From Chitinophagia bacterium (lineage in GTDB: Bacteria; Bacteroidota; Bacteroidia; Chitinophagales; Chitinophagaceae), in NCBI GenBank assembly GCA_021324175.1, contig JAJPJP010000370.1, positions 1 to 41,500 of the forward strand: a DNA stretch of 41,500 nucleotides, read 5' to 3'. Position numbers and translations under genes: made by a program. Below the pieces are notes generated by a model. The model was not told where the DNA came from. It saw nothing but the letters and a program-made list of their open reading frames with translations, and made no database searches. Shown here piece after piece: positions 34,030 through 41,500 of the stretch (positions within the stretch are counted from its first letter, which is position 1; every line of letters begins with the position of its first letter).

Positions 34030-36888
34030 CTAGAAATCGCCCTTACGGCCGCCACCAAACCCGTCGCCTCGGCGGAAATTATTGAACATGCCCGGCATCC
34101 TGCGCTGTTGGGAACCCGCGAAATTGTTGAGATTCCAGGTAAAAGTGAGCATGGCATAGCGTGCAAGGGTATTCGTGCGATTAATCGTGAATCCGGGTGG
34201 TGCATTCGAAGTCGACTTGTTGACATACACGTTCTTGTTCAGTACGTCAAAAACCGTCAGTCGGATTTCGCCATTCTTTTTCTTGAACAGTTGCTTGGCG
34301 ATGCTTGGCGTAAGGATCGGTGCACTCGTATTATACCCGGCAACGTACGTGTTGAATATCGAGTAGTCAAATTCTGCGGCAACGAGCCAGCCGCTGTTCG
34401 TGTAGGCCGTAAACTCTGTGGAAAAAACCTGTTTGAAATAATTTTCATTTACCGAGGTCTGGATCGAATTGGACGAAATCGTATAGACCGGGTTGTAGCT
34501 GAAATTCATGTCAAAGTTCTTCTTGATGTTCGTGGTCCATGAGATCGTTTCCGACAACGTCGTGTTCTTAACATAGTCGTGGTGCACTACCATCTGGTAG
34601 CTTTTTGCCGAGTCGCGGATGCCTATCAGGCTCTGGCTTTGCGAATAACTGATATTGGTGATGAAATTCAGATTGGATTTGGGTTTTTTCAACGCGACGC
34701 CGTAATTGAAAAAACCGTTGAAATTGTATGTGCCATTCAGGTTGACATAGGTGCTCGAATCGCCGCCTTTATCATTTGGTATGATCGAACTCTGAATATC
34801 ATTAACGACTGTCGACGCATTAATCGTTGCAAAAATTGTGTGGCCGCTGGCCTGGTCAAATGACGCGTAAAGCATGCGCAGGCTGTGCGTGAATTGCGGT
34901 CTGAGGTCCGGGTTGCCGGTAACAAAATTCCTGTTGTCTGAAGTCGTCGTCAGTGGTTGCAATTGGCCCGGTGTCGGCGTGCCCGTCCGGCCTGAATAAT
35001 TCAGGCGGAATCGCTGCGTGTTAGAGAAGCTGTACTGAAAATTCACGGTAGGCGTGAAATTGATATAGTTGTGCGAAACCGTGATGTCCTTGGTCGTATT
35101 GAGGCTGATAAAGTCGGTAAACTGTAACCCCGATCCAAATGACAGGTTAAATTTATTGGGATCCTGGATTCGGTAGCTCAGCGTGAAGTTGCTGGAATGG
35201 GAAGTGAACTTGTACGAGTTACTGAACAGGCTATCAAACTTGTCATATTCCTTTGTGAAGTCGGAATAGTCATAGGTATTGTTGATCGTATTGCTGTGTG
35301 AATAATTGTAATTGTAGCGGAATTCGATGATCTGGTTTTTGCCGACGGGTTCGGTGTAGGAAAGAGTCGGACTGATGGTGTAAGAGTGCAGCGAATCGTT
35401 ATAGTACTGGTTGGTCGTGTCCAGCTGATTGGGATTGGGACCGTTCAGTTTATAATAATGATTGATGATATCCTGGTATCCATAGCCGTTATTCTGGTTA
35501 ACGGTGCCGTTGATGTCCAGCGATATCGTCCTCATCGGCTTGGCGAACCGGTGGCGCAACTGCAAATTCGAGCCGTTGACGTTGAAGCCTGTGTTGTAAC
35601 TTGAAGACGTGCTGTTTGACATATTTACCGGGCCGGCATTGTCAAAAGTGGCCGATGTAGTCGATGACTGCGGCGTCGTCGTCTGGAAGCTGATATTTGG
35701 CCTGAAAATGAGCGAATTGTTGCTGTCAAAACGGTGCTCGATATTAAAAGCGATGCGGTGGTTCTCGGTGCGTTGGATGGTATTGACGTGGGATCCGGAG
35801 TAGTTTGACGAATCACCGAAAAGCGTTTGTGCCGTATCCTGCGAGTAAGTAGCTACATGCTGGCTGTTGTAAAAATAGCTGCCGTAGGCATCAGTTTTGG
35901 GGCCCCAGTTATCCCGGTAGTTTGCCCCGCCAGCCCAAACCGTCGTTACGCTCGGGCTCAGCTGGTTGGTCGCAGCAGCCCCGCCGCCACCGCCACGGCG
36001 TCCGCCAGAGTTACCGAGTACATCCTGTATCGTAAAATTTTGTTTGTTGATGTCGTTTGCCTGTCCCAACAGGGAGATTTGCTGATTACCGTCAAACCGG
36101 TGGAAATTTACGCTTTCATCGTAGTTCTCGTCCGTACCGGCGCCCGTCACCAGTTTGCCAAAATAACCTTGTTGCGCGTTCTTCTTCGTAACAATATTCA
36201 GGGTCTTGACTCGGTTCCCATCGTCAATTCCCGTGAATTTGCTCTGGTCGCTGAGATCGTCAAAAACCTGGATCTTGTCAATGATATCCGGCGGCAGGTT
36301 TCGCGTCGCCAACTTGGGGTCGTCATTGAAAAACCGTTTCCCATTCACCATCACGCGCTGAATGGTTTCGCCCTGCGCAGTGACATTACCGCTCTTATCC
36401 ACCTGCATGCCGGGCATCTTTTTCAAAAGGTCTTCCGCCACGGCGTTGGGTTTCACTGCATAATTTTCGGCATTGTATTCCACCGTGTCTTTCTTAATCT
36501 GCATCGGCGGCCGCTCTACCACAAATGTTTTGAGCGTGTCATTGCTCCTGTCCAAATAAATAATTCCGAAATCGATATGATTGCTGGTGCTGTCGCCTGT
36601 GATCGAAAACCTGCGTGTGACTTTCCCATAGCCTTCAAAGGAGATAACCAGGCGATAGTCGCCCTCCGCCAGGTTGCCCACGTTAAATTGGCCAACCCTG
36701 TCCGTTTCAGTAAAAGCAGCAGTTTTGTCATCCGAACTATGAAGTACGGATACTGAAGCCTGGGAGAGGTTTTGCCTACCCGCAGTATCGACGATCCTGC
36801 CCTGCACCGAGCCGGTGCGGTGTTGCTGGGCGATAGCGAAACTCGCTGCGCCAAGCGCCAGGACTAAAAGGAATATGCGCCTTTGCAT
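34030..36888 (-). CDS. outer membrane beta-barrel protein, TonB-receptor-like
   Basis: A 952-residue outer membrane protein of the Bacteroidetes 'outer membrane beta-barrel family', related to TonB-dependent receptors. Signal peptide residues 1-20 (IA|QQH) are followed by a carboxypeptidase-regulatory-like domain (about 25-110; GSVQGRIVDTAGRQNLSQASV). A plug-like domain follows (about 140-250; EDLLKKMPGMQVDKSG, QRVMVNGKRFF), then a long barrel rich in alternating Tyr/Asn/Thr strands. A Gly-rich insert (GGRRGGGGGAAA) lies near residue 300, and the tail is Arg/Gly-rich. No TonB box is clear and no SusD partner is adjacent, so substrate import is unproven. It ends 13 bp before the intergenic hairpin. 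Confidence 0.93.
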   Translation of the reverse strand: MQRRIFLLVLALGAASFAIAQQHRTGSVQGRIVDTAGRQNLSQASVSVLHSSDDKTAAFTETDRVGQFNVGNLAEGDYRLVISFEGYGKVTRRFSITGDSTSNHIDFGIIYLDRSNDTLKTFVVERPPMQIKKDTVEYNAENYAVKPNAVAEDLLKKMPGMQVDKSGNVTAQGETIQRVMVNGKRFFNDDPKLATRNLPPDIIDKIQVFDDLSDQSKFTGIDDGNRVKTLNIVTKKNAQQGYFGKLVTGAGTDENYDESVNFHRFDGNQQISLLGQANDINKQNFTIQDVLGNSGGRRGGGGGAAATNQLSPSVTTVWAGGANYRDNWGPKTDAYGSYFYNSQHVATYSQDTAQTLFGDSSNYSGSHVNTIQRTENHRIAFNIEHRFDSNNSLIFRPNISFQTTTPQSSTTSATFDNAGPVNMSNSTSSSYNTGFNVNGSNLQLRHRFAKPMRTISLDINGTVNQNNGYGYQDIINHYYKLNGPNPNQLDTTNQYYNDSLHSYTISPTLSYTEPVGKNQIIEFRYNYNYSHSNTINNTYDYSDFTKEYDKFDSLFSNSYKFTSHSSNFTLSYRIQDPNKFNLSFGSGLQFTDFISLNTTKDITVSHNYINFTPTVNFQYSFSNTQRFRLNYSGRTGTPTPGQLQPLTTTSDNRNFVTGNPDLRPQFTHSLRMLYASFDQASGHTIFATINASTVVNDIQSSIIPNDKGGDSSTYVNLNGTYNFNGFFNYGVALKKPKSNLNFITNISYSQSQSLIGIRDSAKSYQMVVHHDYVKNTTLSETISWTTNIKKNFDMNFSYNPVYTISSNSIQTSVNENYFKQVFSTEFTAYTNSGWLVAAEFDYSIFNTYVAGYNTSAPILTPSIAKQLFKKKNGEIRLTVFDVLNKNVYVNKSTSNAPPGFTINRTNTLARYAMLTFTWNLNNFAGSQQRRMPGMFNNFRRGDGFGGGRKGDF

Positions 36889-36998
36889 TACATTGGATAA
36901 ATGGTTAACTGCTAAATTACCAGGTGTTTAGGAAAAGGTATAGCGGAGTGGTATTGAAGGCAAAAAGGTCTGGCTGTCCGGGTGAATTTAAGACAATT

Positions 36999-39900
36999 TT
37001 AGCTAAACAGGTACTCGACATCGGCCTTTGAAAGGCTCTTAACAAATCCGTCGTCGTCCGCAATCAGGTCCTTGGCCAGGGTTCGCTTCTTCTCCTGGAG
37101 CTGGATAATCTTGTCTTCAATGGTGTCTTTGCAGATCATCCGGTAAGCGAAAATATTCTTGGTCTGGCCAATGCGGTGGGTCCTGTCGATCGCCTGCTGT
37201 TCAACGGCGGGGTTCCACCAGGGGTCAACAATATAGACATAATCCGCGGCCGTCAGGTTAAGCCCCACTCCCCCGGCCTTTAAGGATATAAGAAAGACCC
37301 GGCAGGCATCGTCATTCTGGAAGCTCTGGATGGCACGCTCGCGTTCTGTCGCGGCCGTGCTGCCATCAAAGTACTCAAACTTGACATTCAGTTCTTTTAG
37401 CTTGGACCTGATAAGGGCAAGCATGCCGAGAAACTGGGAAAACACGAGTGCCTTGTGGTCCCCGATATTTTCTGCGATCTCGCGGGTAAGCTCGTCCAGC
37501 TTGATGGAATGGTTGGGATATTTCTCTTCCTCGTTGAGGATCGCTGGCGAATCGCAGATTTGCCGGAGCTTCATCAGTCCCTGCAAAATCGTCAGCTGCG
37601 ATTTCTGTATACCCTGGCTTTCGATGGTGCCCATGATCTTGTCGCGGTAGTCGTTGCGGTAGGCATCATAGATCCTGCGCTGGTCGTCTTCCATCTCGCA
37701 ATACAATACCGTCTCAGTCTTTTCTGGAAGGTCTTTGGCCACCTGCTCTTTTGTCCGACGCAGGATAAACGGGAAAAGCAGCTTTCGTAAGTGTTCCTTA
37801 CGGTCCTGCTCGCCGAACTTATCGATGGGTATCGCGAATTCCTGGCGGAAAAATTCCATGCTGCCCAGCATGCCTGGGTTTAGGAAATTCATTTGCGCAA
37901 AGATGTCAAACGTGTTGTTTTGCAGTGGTGTTCCGCTCATGCAGAGCCGGAATTTCGCGTTGAGCAGGCAGGCGGCGCGGGTAACTTTGCTCGCAGGGTT
38001 CTTGATCGCCTGCGATTCATCGAGAACGGCATAGTCAAAAGGAACATCCATCAGCATCTTAATATCGCTGCGCAGCGTCCCGTAGGTCGTGATGATAATA
38101 TCGTAGCCCATCAAGGTTCCTTTGTCATGAGTTCTTTCACCACCGTGGTGGATGCGGTAGGTCAGTTGGGGCGTGAACTTACGAATCTCGTTTTCCCAGT
38201 TGAACATTAGTGTCGTGGGGCAAACCACCAGTGCGTTCAGTTTTCCCTGCTCTTCCCGGTAGTATTGTAGAAAAGAAAGCGCCTGGACCGTTTTCCCAAG
38301 TCCCATATCATCGGCGAGAATACCACCCCAGCTCACCTCACGCAGGTAATTTAGCCAGTGAAGGCCATGAAACTGGTATGGACGAAGCACGTGTTCCAGG
38401 TTAGGGGGAGCGGGTATTTCGTGGATTCGATTAAAAGAACGGAGCTGCTCATATTTTTCTTCCAACCGGATGATCAATTCTTCCTCATCCCTGTTGTCGT
38501 ACAACTCATCGATGACGCTGACATGATATTTGGACAGGCGCAGTTGGTTGCTCTTGCTTTCACCGATGCTGAAGAGCAGCGCGTATTTTTTGATCCACTC
38601 TTCAGGAAGGACACCCAGGGTGCCATCGTTAAGCGGCACGAACTGTTGGTGATTGGACAGCGCTTTTTTGATATCGCCGATTGTCACCTTCTGGTCGCCA
38701 AAAACGATATCTACACGCGCATCGAACCAGTCGGTGTTGCTGCTGATGTGGATTTTGGTGTGAGGTCTCGCGGTATTGAAACGAAAATTCTTCAAAGCGT
38801 CGAACCCGTAAACGGGCACTTTCATTTCCTGCATGGCGTCGATAAACAGGAAAAACCAGTTGTTGCGCAACACATCAGTGCCCTTTAGGGCAAGGTGCTG
38901 CGAATTCTCTCCCCGAATGAACTGCGAATGGAGAAGCTCGAGCTCCCTGATAAACTGACCTTCCTTCTCCCTGTTACGGCGAACGATGATCACTTTGTCG
39001 TCCTCCGGGATAATGACTTCTTCCTTGCCTCCTGGTCTGGTCTCAAAACCTTTGTAAGTGAAGACCGGCTGGAATACAAGGTATTCTCCTTTCTCCTGGA
39101 GCAACAGCTTTTTTTCAGGCTCGCCCTCCTTGATCTCCCTGACCAGCGGGCCGTCGAACTCCACATTGTAGTCTTTGAGCAACGGAATGACAAAACTGAC
39201 CAGCTGCTTCGGCCATTCTTCTCGCGGAATCATCATCCGTTCTTCCTTCAAAAAATTCCCGGCAACGATGACGTCGTCGGGCTTTCTCCAGAGATAAAAA
39301 TGATTGTGAAAAAGAAAAAGCAGGGGACTTTTACATTCGTTGGCCGTTACGTTGACCGGCTGTCCATTGATGCGAACGTAGCAAGCTATCTCAACGCCGT
39401 TTTTTTGCAAAATCACCCGGAAATAAGGCTTGATAAGATCCTGGGATATACCCGCCTGCAGCAGGTTAGCCGTCAGAAACGGACGACGATTCTCCAGGTA
39501 AAAAACAAAAGGATTGTGCTCCAGGTCGGTAAAAAGCTTCTGCAGCTTAGGATGGAGATATTCGGCAATCAGACTCTTGGTCTCATCGGGCAGGTCATCA
39601 TCATGCTGGTGAATGATATTTTCCCAGATGCCGCTGAACGGCGAGTTCCGGTTGAGGTATCGGTTGATTTCGGCATCCTGGAATTTCCGGATAAAAGGAA
39701 CCAACTGCTTCTCAGCATCGCTGAAGGGTGTCGTATCGACAAACTTGCTGATATCGACCTTCTCGACATGACCGAGAAATGCACTTTGCTCCTCGTTGCT
39801 TTCTCCCGCGACCATCTCAGTCAAAAACCAAGGATAAGCCTCCTGATTAAAATTAAAGACGATCCCGAGTCTCTTTGCAGAACCCTGCAATACAATTTCT

Positions 39901-40760
39901 TCCTCGGGAGCAGCGACCGCCGTCTCCGTTTTAACGACGGCGATTCTCGATTTTTCTATTTGCCCCGGAGCCACGCGGACAATCGACGAATCTAATACGC
40001 GGAGAAAGGGCTTACCTTCTTTGTATGTGAATTCAAATTTATTCTTCAGGTCGTCGCTGAGAGAATAGCCGTAGGCTTCCAGGAGCTTATTTTTTTCCTT
40101 ATCCCAGTTGCGGATCGAATCAAAATAGTAGGGTCCATGCGCGTGCAGCAGCTGGAGGAAAACGATCACCTTTGGAAGGCAGAGTGGAAAAGCAGGATCA
40201 GGGAAATCGCAGCTCGTATCAAAATTCCTTTCTTCATTCTTGCTGATGACAACATGATAGGTTTGAGCGTCGATATCCACCGTCGCCTTCACAGCCTCAT
40301 CCTTCGCATAGTGGATATTGGCCTTTTGTGCACGAAGATACTTTTCGGCGTCGCTAAAGACCTGCGGGGCGCAAAGCAGGCGAAGCGTTTTCAAATCGAT
40401 GAATTTCATCCGGACAATGGTGTGACGCTGGTCGTATTCGATGTCTTCCGATTTGAGCATGTTCTTATCGAGCAGTTCCTGGAGCTGGATTAGCGCGGCT
40501 GCTTCGTGACGGCAGATATCGCCCAGGTTATACGGACAGGTGCAGCGAACCGAAAGCGTTTTTGGGTCCTTGAATTTCTGGATGTAGACTTTGTAGTAGG
40601 TTGAATAGATATCGTCTTTTACCCGAAAGGTCACCGACGAAAAAAGCTCGTCATAACTGACCATTTCAACATAATTGATAGCATGTATCTTTTTCCCCCG
40701 GCGAATCACTTCATCCGTGCCGTTCGTATAAACATACTTGATAAGGTGCGGTAGAGCCAT
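36999..40760 (-). CDS. SWIM zinc-finger SNF2-family helicase-like ATPase
   Basis: A 1253-residue protein. An N-terminal SWIM zinc finger is visible as C73-T-C75 with C83-R-H85. A long middle region (about 100-770) has no recognised motif. The SNF2 ATPase core starts near residue 790: Walker A DDMGLGKT (K823), D914-E-S-Q, and SGTPLQNN. The helicase C lobe follows with LVFSQFLGML, SLKAGGVGLNLTAAD, and VEQQAIDRTHRIGQT. This is the bacterial SNF2/Rad54-like class of double-stranded-DNA translocases; relatives accompany diverse processes and no partner gene is adjacent here. A TACTTTTG -7 box lies about 80 bp upstream. Confidence 0.95.
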   Translation of the reverse strand: MALPHLIKYVYTNGTDEVIRRGKKIHAINYVEMVSYDELFSSVTFRVKDDIYSTYYKVYIQKFKDPKTLSVRCTCPYNLGDICRHEAAALIQLQELLDKNMLKSEDIEYDQRHTIVRMKFIDLKTLRLLCAPQVFSDAEKYLRAQKANIHYAKDEAVKATVDIDAQTYHVVISKNEERNFDTSCDFPDPAFPLCLPKVIVFLQLLHAHGPYYFDSIRNWDKEKNKLLEAYGYSLSDDLKNKFEFTYKEGKPFLRVLDSSIVRVAPGQIEKSRIAVVKTETAVAAPEEEIVLQGSAKRLGIVFNFNQEAYPWFLTEMVAGESNEEQSAFLGHVEKVDISKFVDTTPFSDAEKQLVPFIRKFQDAEINRYLNRNSPFSGIWENIIHQHDDDLPDETKSLIAEYLHPKLQKLFTDLEHNPFVFYLENRRPFLTANLLQAGISQDLIKPYFRVILQKNGVEIACYVRINGQPVNVTANECKSPLLFLFHNHFYLWRKPDDVIVAGNFLKEERMMIPREEWPKQLVSFVIPLLKDYNVEFDGPLVREIKEGEPEKKLLLQEKGEYLVFQPVFTYKGFETRPGGKEEVIIPEDDKVIIVRRNREKEGQFIRELELLHSQFIRGENSQHLALKGTDVLRNNWFFLFIDAMQEMKVPVYGFDALKNFRFNTARPHTKIHISSNTDWFDARVDIVFGDQKVTIGDIKKALSNHQQFVPLNDGTLGVLPEEWIKKYALLFSIGESKSNQLRLSKYHVSVIDELYDNRDEEELIIRLEEKYEQLRSFNRIHEIPAPPNLEHVLRPYQFHGLHWLNYLREVSWGGILADDMGLGKTVQALSFLQYYREEQGKLNALVVCPTTLMFNWENEIRKFTPQLTYRIHHGGERTHDKGTLMGYDIIITTYGTLRSDIKMLMDVPFDYAVLDESQAIKNPASKVTRAACLLNAKFRLCMSGTPLQNNTFDIFAQMNFLNPGMLGSMEFFRQEFAIPIDKFGEQDRKEHLRKLLFPFILRRTKEQVAKDLPEKTETVLYCEMEDDQRRIYDAYRNDYRDKIMGTIESQGIQKSQLTILQGLMKLRQICDSPAILNEEEKYPNHSIKLDELTREIAENIGDHKALVFSQFLGMLALIRSKLKELNVKFEYFDGSTAATERERAIQSFQNDDACRVFLISLKAGGVGLNLTAADYVYIVDPWWNPAVEQQAIDRTHRIGQTKNIFAYRMICKDTIEDKIIQLQEKKRTLAKDLIADDDGFVKSLSKADVEYLFS

Positions 40761-40840
40761 CTACAATGTTATAAGTTTAGCTGAAATCATCTCCAGGCAA
40801 CTTGCGCAACGCCATTTTCGAATAGGAAAAGGACAATCTG

Positions 40841-40848
40841 CAAAAGTA
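40841..40848 (-). promoter_or_regulatory. Bacteroidetes-type -7 box (TACTTTTG) upstream of SNF2 gene
   Basis: On the minus strand TACTTTTG matches TAnnTTTG, with TTTC at the -33 position exactly 19 bp upstream. It lies 80 bp before the SNF2 ATG. The wider 11-mer TTACTTTTGCA is identical to that in front of actA. Confidence 0.5.
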
Positions 40849-40937
40849 ACGGAAAATTGTTAGAGGAGAAAAGTTTTAAGGAACTCTTAATTCAATCATA
40901 ACATGTCGATTCGGAGGGTGTAAGTGCCCGCTTATTT

Positions 40938-40968
40938 TTTGGAATGGATATTGTCATTCCTAATTTTG
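40938..40968 (+). promoter_or_regulatory. complete Bacteroidetes-type promoter upstream of M28 peptidase gene
   Basis: TTTG (40938-40941), a 19-bp spacer and TAATTTTG (40961-40968) match the -33/-7 consensus fully, ending 25 bp before the ATG at 40994. This is the clearest promoter in the window. Confidence 0.7.
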
Positions 40969-40993
40969 CATCGTCATCTAACTACACTGGTTT

Positions 40994-41500
40994 ATGTTCA
41001 CGCGCAGCTTTTTTCTTTTTGCCTTATCCCTTTTCATCCAGACTGTCAGTGCACAAAAACTCAAAAAATCCGACAAGTTGATTGTTGCCAGCCTCGAAGC
41101 ACATATCCGTTACCTGGCAAGCGACAGGCTGGAAGGGAGAAGAACAGGGACGCCGGGAGAGAGACTTGCGAGCGATTACATCAGCCAACAGTTCAAAGAA
41201 ATTGGTCTGGAACCCGGCGAGCCGAATCACCAATGGTTGCAGACCTTCGAAGTCGACGACGGGAAACAAGTCAATTCATCGACCCACTTCACGATCAACG
41301 GATCAATCCTTCAGCTCGATGCTGAATATTTTCCATTCACGTTCAGCGCAAGCGGGAAAGCGGAAGGATCGCCGGCTATGGCATTGCAGGAAAAAGGAGA
41401 TCCCTGGTTTTTTGATGTGAAAGACTTGCTCGAAGAAAACCAGAACAACCCGCATTTTGATCTCGAGACTGCGATACGCGAAAAGGCTGCTGACTATGCG
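40994..41500 (+). CDS. secreted M28-type peptidase, N-terminal part only
   Basis: The 169 visible codons encode a signal peptide (MFTRSFFLFALSLFIQTVSA|Q) followed by the start of an M28-family aminopeptidase-like protein: LEAHIRYLASDRLEGRRTGTPGE, ASDYISQQFKEIGLEPG. The segment 'YLASD.LEGR..GTPGE...A..YI...F..IGL.P' is characteristic of M28 zinc peptidases. Metal-binding residues lie further on, beyond the window. A PA-type insert may follow, as in relatives. The reading frame is open to the last base. Confidence 0.9.
   Translation, partial: MFTRSFFLFALSLFIQTVSAQKLKKSDKLIVASLEAHIRYLASDRLEGRRTGTPGERLASDYISQQFKEIGLEPGEPNHQWLQTFEVDDGKQVNSSTHFTINGSILQLDAEYFPFTFSASGKAEGSPAMALQEKGDPWFFDVKDLLEENQNNPHFDLETAIREKAADYA

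Noticed and set aside
35827-36756. 309-codon plus-strand ORF inside the beta-barrel receptor gene
   Set aside because: Its composition is what the antisense of a coding frame gives; the minus-strand protein has signal peptide and known domains across the same bases.
34030-36888. SusC-type receptor of a polysaccharide utilisation locus
   Set aside because: No SusD-like partner or glycoside hydrolase is adjacent, and the plug and tail fit the 'outer membrane beta-barrel family' better.
38895-39995. 366-codon plus-strand ORF inside the SNF2 gene
   Set aside because: Antisense to a long, motif-rich reading frame, with no recognisable domain of its own.

Overview
The window looks like a chromosomal segment from an aerobic member of the Bacteroidetes, probably near the Chitinophagaceae or other Sphingobacteriales. 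The grounds are an alternative complex III cluster joined to an aa3 oxidase, a futalosine-pathway menaquinone gene, an 'outer membrane beta-barrel family' receptor-like protein, a carboxypeptidase-regulatory-like secreted protein, a DUF6090-type protein, a fused E1 2-oxoacid dehydrogenase, and promoters of the Bacteroidetes type (-33 TTTG, -7 TAnnTTTG). Genus and species cannot be named from the sequence alone.

Region 1 (1-15070, all on the minus strand) is a respiratory gene cluster. Read in the direction of transcription it is actA-actB-actC-actD-actE-actF (alternative complex III, a menaquinol:acceptor oxidoreductase), ctaC-ctaD (oxidase subunits II and I), ctaB/cyoE (heme O synthase), two subunit III-like proteins, subunit IV, and a SCO1/SenC copper chaperone cut by the window edge. 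A -7 box precedes actA. A good hairpin terminator lies between ctaD and ctaB, and a further -7 box lies before the second subunit III gene, so the cluster is probably several overlapping transcripts.

Region 2 (15317-21053, plus strand) holds purN, a TTG-started secreted protein, a class C beta-lactamase-like serine hydrolase, a 410-bp gap with a possible IS110 transposase relic, then a tight trio: an unknown Tudor/CarD-like protein, a secreted membrane dipeptidase and a DUF6090-like membrane protein.

Region 3 (21047-27692, minus strand) holds a small zinc-ribbon protein, a fused alpha-beta E1 dehydrogenase, a four-helix phage-holin-like membrane protein, an inactive/active pair of M16 peptidases, and a secreted retropepsin-like protease with a PDZ domain.

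Region 4 (27898-33060, plus strand) holds mqnC, which makes the menaquinone precursor used by the electron chain of region 1, and a very large hybrid sensor kinase. Region 5 (33071-40760, minus strand) holds a small secreted protein, a 389-bp gap with a strong plus-strand terminator that has no plus-strand gene in front of it (the best candidate for something undescribed), a 952-residue outer membrane beta-barrel protein and a SWIM/SNF2 helicase. At the right edge (40994 onward) an M28-type secreted peptidase begins behind a textbook Bacteroidetes promoter.

No tRNA, rRNA, CRISPR array, intact insertion sequence or phage module was seen. Most of the window is ordinary housekeeping and respiratory content.
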